From NCBI GenBank assembly GCA_003225515.1, contig QIAK01000132.1, forward strand, positions 272 to 7,245: DNA of 6,974 bases. The letters are read 5' to 3'. The position numbers and the translations under genes were made by a program. The stretch comes from Acidobacteriota bacterium. GTDB lineage: Bacteria; Acidobacteriota; Terriglobia; Terriglobales; Acidobacteriaceae. Position 1 is the first letter of the stretch. The number at the start of each line of letters is the position of its first letter. Under the pieces are notes generated by a model. It made no database searches. It was not told where the DNA came from and saw only the letters and a program-made list of their open reading frames with translations. Positions 1 to 6,675 of this stretch are shown one piece after another.

Positions 1-2668
1 CCTGACCGAACGCTAATGCAACGGACCGTCCGCTGAAATCGATGGCCGCGTTGTGATACGTGAGTGGCTCGCTGTGCGATGGCAGGCCAAGATTAGCCGC
101 GCGGTGGACGATTTGCCAGTGCTCGTCGCGATCGACGGGGCCCGTGACGAGAAGATTGCCTCCTGCGTCGACGTAAGTTAACAGAGCACGCCATGCCGTT
201 TCGGTGAGCGCCTGGGGTGACGGCAAAATGGCGAGCCGCGGTGAGCCGAGTTTGTCGAGCTTATTTTCTGCGATAACTTCCGCCGGCAGGTGCACATCGT
301 AGGCAAGAGCACGAACTGCGTTCTGCTGCGCGGTTAACTGGAAATCCGCGAGAACAGAATATTGTGCGGCTTGCGACGTGATGATTGCGATCGAAGGCAA
401 TTGCGGCTCCCGGAGATGCTGCTGCAACTGCGGAGCAAAATTGGCAAATTCGCGGAGCAGCGTGGCTTCCGGTTTCTCGGTGTAATCGGTGCGCACGGCA
501 CCGATGGGAGTCTCATTACTTTCCGTCATGTCGGAGTTGGTATTCCAGAGCCACTCGATGGCCCCGGAACCTTGAATGAACGACGCGGCGATCTTTCGTT
601 CAAGGAGGGCGGCCTCGCTTGTAGTTGTGCGGCGGGCGATTTCATCAAGGTTCAGCTCTCGCTGCAGTCCGGTCTCCTGAATCAGCATGGCTTCTCTGGG
701 TTGCTTGGCGGCAAGCGAATCCCACAGGATGTAGTCGTTCTGCCACCAGGAATGATTGGTCGTGAAGTCAACGGATTGTCCCCAGAATGCGGGAGAGAGG
801 CGGTCCTGAATGCCTCCTTCGTCCTGGCCAACGGTGACGAGTTGGTGCGAGCCGGTCGCGCGGATCGTTTCACGCATGGTGCTCGCCCATTGTGCGAAGG
901 ATTCTTGCGTGAACAGAAAATAGTCGTGCAAGCGAAGAGAACTTGTTCCGGTATAGACGCCGCGGGGAGTGAATTCGTCTCCAACCGGAAGCGAGATCGT
1001 GCCCACGATCGAGTCGGGTGGAACGTTCCAATCCGCGGCAAGTTTCGTGCGATCAGGATAACGCTCGCTCAACCAATGATTCCAGGCCGCTAATTCGATG
1101 GGATCGCCATTGGGGCGCGTCTTCCATAGATGCTGCGAAAAGCTGGGTTCGTTGATGAGATCCCATGCGAGGAATGGCACGTCCTGAAAGCGCGCGACAA
1201 CGGAAGAGATTAACGTCTCCTGGCGGCGTACGGCAGCGGGGTCGAGAAAGGCGTTCGCGCCTCCGAGAACGTCAGGGAGGAAGGCGAAAAAATTGAACTG
1301 CACGGGCAATTTATATTTTCGGGCAGTCATCAGATAAGCCTCGAGCGTGCGCAGGGTGCGTTCGTAGGGCTGACCGTTCTCGTCGCAGAATTTATCCCAG
1401 CCAGTCCACCATCCGGTGCGGATCATGTTGAGTCCGGCATCGTGAATCTGGCCGAGATCCTGGTTCCAGACGTAGACGTTCGGATGATCAAAGTAGAGGC
1501 GTTGCACTTCGCTCGACATGTAAGTGGTGCCGACCACGGCGAGAGGATGGCCGTCGAGTTCGAAATAGTCGCGGTTGACGGAAAGGCGCGGGCCGGAGCG
1601 TAGAAGCGATTCGTCACGAATCCAGAAGGCGGAATGGTAAATGGCGCGGACGCGGTCACCTTCCATCAACTGCGCTTCGACAATGTAGAGCCCTTTTCTG
1701 TCGGGCGCGGGCAACATCACAGGGTCGCTGGAAACGGGGGCTGTGATGGTTGAGCGGCTCGAGGGCAACGCCTCAGGATAGGAAGTAATTTCCAAGGACA
1801 GGGGCGTGTTGGGTTCTACCGCCGCATGCCATTGAATTTGCAGTTCGACTGGCTCGCCTTGCAGATAGAGCGGCAGTACGGGCCGAACGGTAAATTCCTC
1901 CGCGCCCTGCAGTGCGCGCTGTGCAAGGGATTGCACGAGCGCGGGATTATCGAAGAAGTCCGAGGAGAGTTCGGCGTTCACGAAAATCCAACGTCCGCCA
2001 TCAAAACCATTGCGGTAGTGATCGATCTGAAGGAGGGGCGCAGACAGCTTGCGGCCGTCTTTAATTCCCCAGGCGAGAGTGTCGAGCCGGGCATCGATGG
2101 AGCCGGCAGAGCCGCCCCGGTGATAAAGATCGACCGCGCTCAAACGGATCACAGGGCTGAAGGCGCGCTTCCAGGTAAAGGCGGAGAGTTGCAATGGCAA
2201 CTCGGGATTGGGCTTGAATTGCATTCCGTTTGAGCCCGGAGTGTCCTGATACTGATCGATCATGAGCGGGCGTATGAAGCGGACACTGTAATCGCGAAGA
2301 TGCCACCCAGTGGGATCGCGATAAGCTGCGCGGGTGAACGGCATTCCTCCAATCACGAGAAGATTGCCTCCGCGATCGAGAAATTGTTTGATGGCCGGCC
2401 ATGCTTCCTCAGGAAAAGCTGACGCATTGGGAAAAACTAGAAGGCGAGTTGCGGGTGGGGAGAGGACATTGCGCAGTTGGTCCACAGCGAGCAGTTGAGC
2501 TCCGGGCAACATCGCGGTCAATTGCTGCGTGGATGCGGCGGCTGAGTCGGCGGTTGGAAAGCCTGCTTCGCTAAATATCGCAATCGGTGTAGGGCTAGCT
2601 TGACCGAAGAGAGCGGGTTGGCTGATCAGAAATATTACAGTAACGGCCAGGAGTGCTGAATTGCGCAT
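1..2668 (-). CDS. Secreted multidomain glycoside hydrolase, clan GH-A (GH5/GH42-like), C-terminus cut off by window edge
   Basis: I read this frame codon by codon from the ATG at 2668-2666 to the left edge: 889 codons and no stop, so the 3' end is missing. Residues 1 to about 25 form a signal peptide (MRNSALLAV start, hydrophobic core, LFGQA before the likely cleavage), so export is predicted. About 28-115 is a Rossmann/GATase-like domain ending GGNLLVIGG. About 270-352 looks like an Ig-like beta-sandwich. About 360-725 is a TIM barrel: DLINEPS puts the likely acid/base at E507, NHSWW (H639) lies before strand 7, MLIQETG gives candidate nucleophile E665, and EWLWN (W706, W708) fits strand 8. 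A stretch near 530-550 (WNHWLSERY then ADWN) recalls the GH42 insertion. From about 755 onward is a GH42M/GATase-like domain with GGNLLVTG near 836-843. Substrate is unknown; beta-mannan, beta-galactoside or beta-glucan are all possible. Hydrolase call is firm, family number is not. It is transcribed divergently from the permease. Confidence 0.85.
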   Translation of the reverse strand, partial: MRNSALLAVTVIFLISQPALFGQASPTPIAIFSEAGFPTADSAAASTQQLTAMLPGAQLLAVDQLRNVLSPPATRLLVFPNASAFPEEAWPAIKQFLDRGGNLLVIGGMPFTRAAYRDPTGWHLRDYSVRFIRPLMIDQYQDTPGSNGMQFKPNPELPLQLSAFTWKRAFSPVIRLSAVDLYHRGGSAGSIDARLDTLAWGIKDGRKLSAPLLQIDHYRNGFDGGRWIFVNAELSSDFFDNPALVQSLAQRALQGAEEFTVRPVLPLYLQGEPVELQIQWHAAVEPNTPLSLEITSYPEALPSSRSTITAPVSSDPVMLPAPDRKGLYIVEAQLMEGDRVRAIYHSAFWIRDESLLRSGPRLSVNRDYFELDGHPLAVVGTTYMSSEVQRLYFDHPNVYVWNQDLGQIHDAGLNMIRTGWWTGWDKFCDENGQPYERTLRTLEAYLMTARKYKLPVQFNFFAFLPDVLGGANAFLDPAAVRRQETLISSVVARFQDVPFLAWDLINEPSFSQHLWKTRPNGDPIELAAWNHWLSERYPDRTKLAADWNVPPDSIVGTISLPVGDEFTPRGVYTGTSSLRLHDYFLFTQESFAQWASTMRETIRATGSHQLVTVGQDEGGIQDRLSPAFWGQSVDFTTNHSWWQNDYILWDSLAAKQPREAMLIQETGLQRELNLDEIARRTTTSEAALLERKIAASFIQGSGAIEWLWNTNSDMTESNETPIGAVRTDYTEKPEATLLREFANFAPQLQQHLREPQLPSIAIITSQAAQYSVLADFQLTAQQNAVRALAYDVHLPAEVIAENKLDKLGSPRLAILPSPQALTETAWRALLTYVDAGGNLLVTGPVDRDEHWQIVHRAANLGLPSHSEPLTYHNAAIDFSGRSVALAFGQ
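147..163 (-). repeat. 17-bp direct repeat, C-terminal copy (inside hydrolase gene)
   Basis: The 17 bases acgagaagattgcctcc are identical to 2355-2371. On the coding strand this copy encodes the GGNLLV core of the C-terminal GATase-like domain. It is coding sequence, not a separate element; it marks similarity between two domains of one protein. Confidence 0.7.
2355..2371 (-). repeat. 17-bp direct repeat, N-terminal copy (inside hydrolase gene)
   Basis: Identical over 17 bases to 147-163 and read in the same codon phase. It encodes the GGNLLV core of the N-terminal GATase-like domain, near residues 100-106. Same gene, about 2.2 kb apart. Confidence 0.7.
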
Positions 2669-2701
2669 GAGTGTAGCCTGACGAGGAAATTCGAGAGGCC
2701 G

Positions 2702-2709
2702 AAACGCTT
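2702..2709. promoter_or_regulatory. Weak candidate LacI-type operator (AAACGCTT)
   Basis: AAACGCTT has the A-rich/CpG/T-rich form of a LacI-family half-site pair, but its flanks are poorly symmetric. It lies about 34 bases upstream of the hydrolase start and is a third, weaker relative of the sites at 2744-2759 and 4303-4318. Confidence 0.25.
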
Positions 2710-2734
2710 GCAGTCTCCGGCAAGGGGAGGTGAA

Positions 2735-2740
2735 TGTCAA
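2735..2740 (-). promoter_or_regulatory. Candidate -35 box (TTGACA) for the hydrolase
   Basis: Read on the minus strand this is a perfect TTGACA, about 67 bases upstream of the hydrolase ATG. The hexamer 17 bases downstream (GAGACT) is a poor -10, so the promoter is not certain. The operator candidate at 2744-2759 lies immediately upstream of it. Confidence 0.35.
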
Positions 2741-2743
2741 GCT

Positions 2744-2759
2744 AGAGAAACGATTTTGT
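2744..2759. promoter_or_regulatory. Candidate LacI/GalR-type operator A
   Basis: AGAGAAACGATTTTGT is an imperfect palindrome centred on the CpG at 2751-2752. Its core AAACGATTT (2748-2756) recurs at 4307-4315 just before the LacI-family gene. The core AAACGATT also occurs in the E. coli gal external operator bound by GalR. Position between two divergent genes would allow control of both the hydrolase and the permease. Binding is inferred, not shown. Confidence 0.5.
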
Positions 2760-2815
2760 ACGGTATTAATCTATTGTTGCGCCAATAAAGCCACAAAAGC
2801 GCGCTCTGGCGATGC

Positions 2816-2821
2816 TATGAT
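2816..2821 (+). promoter_or_regulatory. Candidate -10 box (TATGAT) for the sugar permease
   Basis: TATGAT lies 63 bases before the permease ATG. No convincing -35 hexamer is found 16-18 bases upstream. The extended string TATGATGGC recurs at 4226-4234 before the regulator gene, which is the main reason to list it. Confidence 0.25.
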
Positions 2822-2867
2822 GGCCGCGTTATCTGGTTTACGTTCTCAGGTTGCAACAATCTCTGGA

Positions 2868-2873
2868 AGGTGG
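2868..2873 (+). promoter_or_regulatory. Ribosome binding site deciding the permease start
   Basis: AGGTGG lies 11 bases before the ATG at 2885. A GTG at 2870 is in the same frame and would add five residues, but it overlaps this site and has no Shine-Dalgarno of its own, so ATG 2885 is preferred. Confidence 0.55.
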
Positions 2874-2884
2874 TTTCGGCACCT

Positions 2885-4189
2885 ATGGCAATCGCTTCCC
2901 CCAACGCTTCTACCACAGCCACAGCGCCCGGCACGGGACAAGGCTACGGTGGTCCCTTAGCTGTAGTCACCACGCTGTTCTTCATGTGGGGCTTTCTCAC
3001 TTGCCTGAATGACATTTTGGTTCCCCACCTGAAATCGATTTTCGACCTTACATATGCAGAGGTCATGCTGATCCAGTTCGCGTTCTTTGGCTCTTATTTT
3101 CTGTTCTCGATTCCCTCAGCCAAACTGATTGACTGGATTGGGTACCAGCGGTCGATGGTGGCTGGGTTGCTCACCATGGGCGTGGGCGCATTTTTGTTTG
3201 TGCCGGCGGCGAGTGCTCCGTCTTTTCCATTATTTCTGGGCGCATTAATCGTGCTTGCGGCGGGAATCACGTGCCTCCAGGTGGCAGCGAATCCTTATGT
3301 CACGGTGCTGGGAAAGCCAGAAACAGCTTCGAGCCGGTTGAATCTGACTCAGGCATTCAACTCACTGGGTACATTTCTGGCGCCGTTTTTCGGCGGACTG
3401 CTGATTCTCAGCGCAGCTCCAAAGGCCATGGATGAAATACGGGCAATGGCGCCCGACGTTCTGCAAGCCTACCGGTTGCATGAGGCTGCGACGGTCAAAA
3501 CGCCTTACGTGGGACTGGGTATTGCGCTGGTAGTGCTGGCGGCAGCAATCGGTTCCTTCAAACTGCCGACCATCGAACATGCGCAGCATAAGGTCGGTGA
3601 GAAGGTGAACGACTCGATCTGGCGGCATCCGAATTTGATCTTCGGTGCCATCGCCATCTTCGTCTATGTTGGCGGCGAAGTCTCCATCGGGAGCTTTTTG
3701 GTGAACTATTTCGGGCAGCCTGAGATTGGCGGACTGACGGAGAAAGTTGCGGCGAGCTTCGTCGCATTCTATTGGGGCGGCGCAATGGTCGGACGGTTCA
3801 TCGGTTCCGGGCTTCTGCAAAAAATGAGCACGCGGGGCCTCCTTGGTATTTGTGCCGTGTGTGCGGCCGCTCTGGTCGCCATTTCCATGCTGACCACCGG
3901 ACACACTGCGATGTACAGCATCATCCTAGTGGGTTTTTTCAATTCGATTATGTTCCCCAGCATTTTCACGCTAGGAGTGGCGGAACTCGGTCCGCTGACG
4001 GGAGACGGCTCCGGAGTGATGATCATGGCGATTGTTGGAGGCGCCATTATTCCCGTGGCGCAAGGTGCGATTGCCGACCGGATTGGCATCCATCACGCGT
4101 TCTTCCTGCCCGTGCTGTGTTACTTGTACATCCTGTTCTTTGCTTTGAGCGGATCGAAACCGAACAGTGAACGCTACGCCAAGGCGTGA
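2885..4189 (+). CDS. Sugar permease, MFS, FHS (FucP/GluP-like) family
   Basis: A 434-residue proton-coupled sugar importer of the inner membrane, full length for the family, with about 12 hydrophobic segments after a short Ser/Thr/Ala-rich cytosolic start. Family signatures are clear: FFMWGFLTCLNDIL in TM1, with D43 at the position of FucP Asp46; LQVAANPYVTVLG; LNLTQAFNSLGTFLAPF; YVGGE in TM7 (261-265); and an FPSIFTLG segment in TM10. Fucose permease has LET with an essential Glu135, whereas this protein has LQV (Q132). Glutamine there is typical of the glucose/galactose and GlcNAc branches, so fucose is unlikely as the substrate; a hexose such as glucose, galactose or mannose is more likely. 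Start is ATG 2885, supported by AGGTGG upstream. It is divergent to the hydrolase and 134 bases ahead of the LacI gene; I see no terminator between them, so read-through is possible. Confidence 0.88.
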   Translation: MAIASPNASTTATAPGTGQGYGGPLAVVTTLFFMWGFLTCLNDILVPHLKSIFDLTYAEVMLIQFAFFGSYFLFSIPSAKLIDWIGYQRSMVAGLLTMGVGAFLFVPAASAPSFPLFLGALIVLAAGITCLQVAANPYVTVLGKPETASSRLNLTQAFNSLGTFLAPFFGGLLILSAAPKAMDEIRAMAPDVLQAYRLHEAATVKTPYVGLGIALVVLAAAIGSFKLPTIEHAQHKVGEKVNDSIWRHPNLIFGAIAIFVYVGGEVSIGSFLVNYFGQPEIGGLTEKVAASFVAFYWGGAMVGRFIGSGLLQKMSTRGLLGICAVCAAALVAISMLTTGHTAMYSIILVGFFNSIMFPSIFTLGVAELGPLTGDGSGVMIMAIVGGAIIPVAQGAIADRIGIHHAFFLPVLCYLYILFFALSGSKPNSERYAKA

Positions 4190-4225
4190 CGTCGGACAAA
4201 AGATCGTACGCTCGCGTGCATCAGA

Positions 4226-4231
4226 TATGAT
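4226..4231 (+). promoter_or_regulatory. Candidate -10 box (TATGAT) for the LacI-family gene
   Basis: TATGAT, within the same TATGATGGC string as at 2816-2824. There is no good -35 at the right spacing. A second AT-rich hexamer, TATTAT at 4272-4277, is an alternative. Either choice would place the operator candidate at 4303-4318 downstream of the transcription start, as a roadblock-type site. Confidence 0.25.
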
Positions 4232-4302
4232 GGCGGGGTGCATAGAATGAATGGTAGGTCCAGGTGTCTGGTATTATGAGCCGCTGCTGCACGAACTACA
4301 GG

Positions 4303-4318
4303 ATTAAAACGATTTAGC
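4303..4318. promoter_or_regulatory. Candidate LacI/GalR-type operator B (autoregulatory)
   Basis: ATTAAAACGATTTAGC contains the near-perfect palindrome TAAAACGATTTA (4305-4316), centred on the CpG at 4310-4311. It shares AAACGATTT in register with operator A at 2744-2759. It ends six bases before the ATG at 4324, so a bound repressor could block expression of its own gene. Confidence 0.5.
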
Positions 4319-4323
4319 TATCA

Positions 4324-5342
4324 ATGGCGCAAAAGTCATCACTCTCAAAGCTGTCGCCCAACATATTGGGCTGACCCCCGGAACGGTATCAGCGGTTCTG
4401 AACGACTCTCCGTCAGCGCGCTCCATTCCCCAGGCGACCAAAAACCGGATCCGCGCTGCCGCGAAGGAACTCAATTATCGCCCCAACTTTTTCGCCCGCA
4501 CGCTGCGCAACAAGCGCACCTATACCATCGGAGTGATTGCGGAAGAGATTGGCGACTCTTACGGTTCGCCGATTATCAGCGGCATTGAGCAGTATTTGCG
4601 GAAGCGGGATTATTTCTTTCTGACAGTGGTGCATCGTCATGACCCGCTGCTGTTGACTCGATATTCGCAATTACTTTCGGAGCGCGGAGTCGAGGGCATT
4701 ATTACCGTGGACACGACCGTGCAGGAGGCACCGGCGCTGCCGACCGTTGCCGTGGCCGGACATAAGAAACTGAAGGGCGTTACCAACATCACGCTTGACC
4801 ACCGCAAGGCTGCCGTACTGGCGCTGAATCACCTGAAAGATATGTCTCACGAGCGCATCGCTTTCATGAAAGGAAATCCCGTGAGCTCGGATGCGCAGGA
4901 CCGCTGGGACGCTATCTGCCAGGTCGCGGCCGAGATTGGGATGAAGATCGACCCTGATTTAACGGTGCAGATCGACACCGATGACCCGACGCCGAAATTG
5001 GGGTATCCCTTTGCCAAACAACTACTAGGACGCAAAAAGCCCTTCACTGCACTGTTTGCCTACAATGACATCTCCGCCATCGGTGCGATTCGCGCATTGC
5101 AGGAACAGGGACTGCGCGTTCCGCAGGATGTCTCAGTCATGGGATTCGACGACATTCCAGGCGCTGCGTTTCACACTCCGAGTTTAACGACGGTGCGGCA
5201 GCCTTTAAATCGAATGGGAGAAGTGGCGGCGCAGGTTCTATTGGAACGGATTGAAGGCAAGAAGGATTATCCAAGTGAAATCGCCATCGAGCCTGAGCTG
5301 GTCGTGAGGGAATCGACCGCCAAGGCTCCGGGGACTACTTAG
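4324..5342 (+). CDS. LacI/GalR-family transcriptional regulator with out-of-phase start (apparent 1-base frameshift)
   Basis: Cytoplasmic sugar-responsive DNA-binding protein of about 339 residues, normal for the family. The HTH is complete: VITLKAVAQHIGL, then recognition helix TPGTVSAVLN, then the hinge YRPNFFARTLR, whose Leu normally inserts at a central CpG. TIGVIAEEIGD begins the periplasmic-binding-protein-like sensor domain; FAYNDISAIGAIRAL and VSVMGFDDIPGAAFHTPSLTTVRQP are standard late motifs. The frame holding all this is open from 4308 (TAA at 4305-4307) to TAG 5340-5342 but has no ATG, GTG or TTG before the HTH. ATG 4324 (ATG GCG CAA AAG) is one base out and stops at 4372-4374. 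One extra A in the run at 4331-4334 would give a normal start, MAQK then VITLK. An internal GTG at 4533 would lose the HTH. Whether this is an error, a mutation or a rare start (ATC 4320) is open. Next gene follows after 44 bases. Confidence 0.85.
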
Positions 5343-5386
5343 CCTCTCGGTCGGATATAGTAAGCGCAGAGATTTCCTCTTCATCC

Positions 5387-6601
5387 ATGCCTATCTCTGA
5401 CGCACCTAACACCGCAACTCCCGCCCTGACACCCGCAGCAAAGTCCGCCAAAGCTCTTACCCTCGCAGCCTATGTTTCATTCTTGCCGATTGGGATCGCG
5501 ACCGTGCTTCTGGGTCCCATGCTTCCCACCTTGTCAGCGCGATGGTCGTTGAATTATTCCCAGGCAGGCGCGCTTTTCAACGCTCAGTATCTCGCCTCAA
5601 CTGTGGCCGTTTTACTCTCCGGTGTGCTGGTCTCGAAGTGGGGATTTCGATTTGCGATGAAGGCGGGACTTCTGTTGGCGACGGCCGGCCTGGCGCTATT
5701 GCTGTCAGGGCCCAAGTTGCTGGGGATTGCGTGCATCGCGGCTTACGGCGGTGGTCTCGGACTCGCGGTTCCTGCGGCAAATCTGCTTGTGGCGGAAGTG
5801 AATCCCGGACGCCGAAGCGCGACCCTGAATCTGCTCAACTTCTGCTGGAGCGCGGGCGCCGTAGCGTCGCCGTTTATGGTGGCTGCGGCTGCAAGAAGTT
5901 CACGTATTCCTCTCCTGCTCGGCTTGATTGCAGGATTCATGCTGCTGGTTGCGGTGGGAATAGCGGCGATGCCATCTTCCATCGTGGAACCGGCGGTGAT
6001 CCGAGACATAAAAGGCAGCCAGGGTTTGGGCATCGAATGGAAGCATCCCGCACTCCCGAGTCTGGCGGGGCTCTTTCTACTCTATGTCGGTACCGAGAAC
6101 GGGTTTGGATTGTGGGTGGCGACGTATGCGAAAAGCCTGGGCAGCTTGACCCTGACCACGGCGCTGATGACGCCGTCGTTTTTTTACGTTTCATTATTGG
6201 CCGGACGATGGCTGGCGCCACTGATGTTGCGGGTGACGAGCGAGGTGAGGCTCGCGCAGGCGGGATTGCTGGTTGCATTTGCAGGCATGGGAGTGATGCT
6301 ACTCTCGCATGCCTTGCTGGGCGTGGCGCTGAGTGCGTCCCTGGCGGGATTCGGGCTGTCGATTGTGTATCCGATTGCGATCGCGATGTTGTCATTGGAG
6401 TTCGGAGCTTCGGCTACTCGAGTAGGATCGTTGCTGTTTACCCTCTCGAATCTCGGCGGCGGATTGCTACCGTGGATCGTCGGAGTTTCTTCGACTCGCT
6501 TCGGTACGCTGAGAGCGGGATTAACGGTCCCGCTGATTGGGAGCGCCTTGATGTACGTTCTTTATCTCAGAAAGTGGAAGACGGAGTCTGTGTCGGCCTA
6601 G
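5387..6601 (+). CDS. MFS permease, distant FHS/FucP-like, substrate unknown
   Basis: A 404-residue inner-membrane transporter with about 12 hydrophobic segments, a polar Ala/Pro/Thr-rich start (1-22), and a central loop near 197-222 between the two six-helix halves. GVLVSKWGFRFAMKAG (79-94) matches the MFS loop 2-3 motif A. Two features recall the upstream permease: LNLLNFCWSAGAVASPF (147-163) against its LNLTQAFNSLGTFLAPF, and YVGTE (233-237) in TM7 against YVGGE. It is therefore likely a remote relative, not a recent copy. It starts 44 bases after the regulator with no terminator between, so co-transcription is likely. No strong Shine-Dalgarno is seen before ATG 5387. A hairpin terminator follows the stop. 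Sugar or glycoside import fits the context, but export cannot be excluded. Confidence 0.82.
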   Translation: MPISDAPNTATPALTPAAKSAKALTLAAYVSFLPIGIATVLLGPMLPTLSARWSLNYSQAGALFNAQYLASTVAVLLSGVLVSKWGFRFAMKAGLLLATAGLALLLSGPKLLGIACIAAYGGGLGLAVPAANLLVAEVNPGRRSATLNLLNFCWSAGAVASPFMVAAAARSSRIPLLLGLIAGFMLLVAVGIAAMPSSIVEPAVIRDIKGSQGLGIEWKHPALPSLAGLFLLYVGTENGFGLWVATYAKSLGSLTLTTALMTPSFFYVSLLAGRWLAPLMLRVTSEVRLAQAGLLVAFAGMGVMLLSHALLGVALSASLAGFGLSIVYPIAIAMLSLEFGASATRVGSLLFTLSNLGGGLLPWIVGVSSTRFGTLRAGLTVPLIGSALMYVLYLRKWKTESVSA

Positions 6602-6607
6602 CGGAGC

Positions 6608-6631
6608 ATGCGGCACTCCATGCCGCGTTTT
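6608..6631 (+). terminator. Rho-independent terminator after the second permease
   Basis: GCGGCA (6610-6615) pairs with TGCCGC (6621-6626) across a five-base loop; A6608 and T6609 can extend the stem (one A-T pair and one G-T wobble). GTTTT follows. It lies seven bases after the TAG stop. The opposite strand has no T-run, so it is one-directional and does not serve the convergent gene. Confidence 0.6.
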
Positions 6632-6675
6632 AACGTACCGCTACCCTACGGTGTTCTGGCAACTTCAAGCCGCAA

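Noticed and set aside
362..1093. 243-codon open frame on the plus strand
   Set aside because: It is the exact codon-register antisense of the hydrolase gene, whose frame encodes catalytic motifs; such antisense frames are common in GC-rich coding DNA. No domain or ribosome site seen.
2723..2960. Near-consensus Shine-Dalgarno GGGGAGGTGA at 2724-2733 and a 76-codon frame from GTG 2730
   Set aside because: The GTG overlaps the purine run itself and ATG 2734 stops after three codons; the longer frame runs out of phase into the permease. No start at proper spacing, so I treat it as chance or part of the regulatory region.
3362..3904. 180-codon open frame on the minus strand inside the first permease
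   Set aside because: Antisense shadow of a strongly conserved FHS permease; composition is unlike a real protein.
4260..4271. CCAG-GTGT-CTGG inverted repeat between the first permease and the regulator
   Set aside because: Only four base pairs and no T-run; too weak for a terminator, and the centre is not CpG so it does not fit a LacI operator.
4533..5342. Taking GTG 4533 as the true start of the regulator
   Set aside because: It would remove the whole HTH and hinge, which are intact immediately upstream in the same frame.
5356..5361. TATAGT as a possible internal promoter -10 before the second permease
   Set aside because: No -35-like hexamer at 16-18 bases upstream, and the 44-base gap fits co-transcription better.
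5542..6633. 363-codon open frame on the plus strand overlapping the second permease
   Set aside because: Long, but Arg/Gly/Cys-rich with no recognisable motif and lying inside a clear 12-TM permease in another frame; it is a GC-driven shadow.
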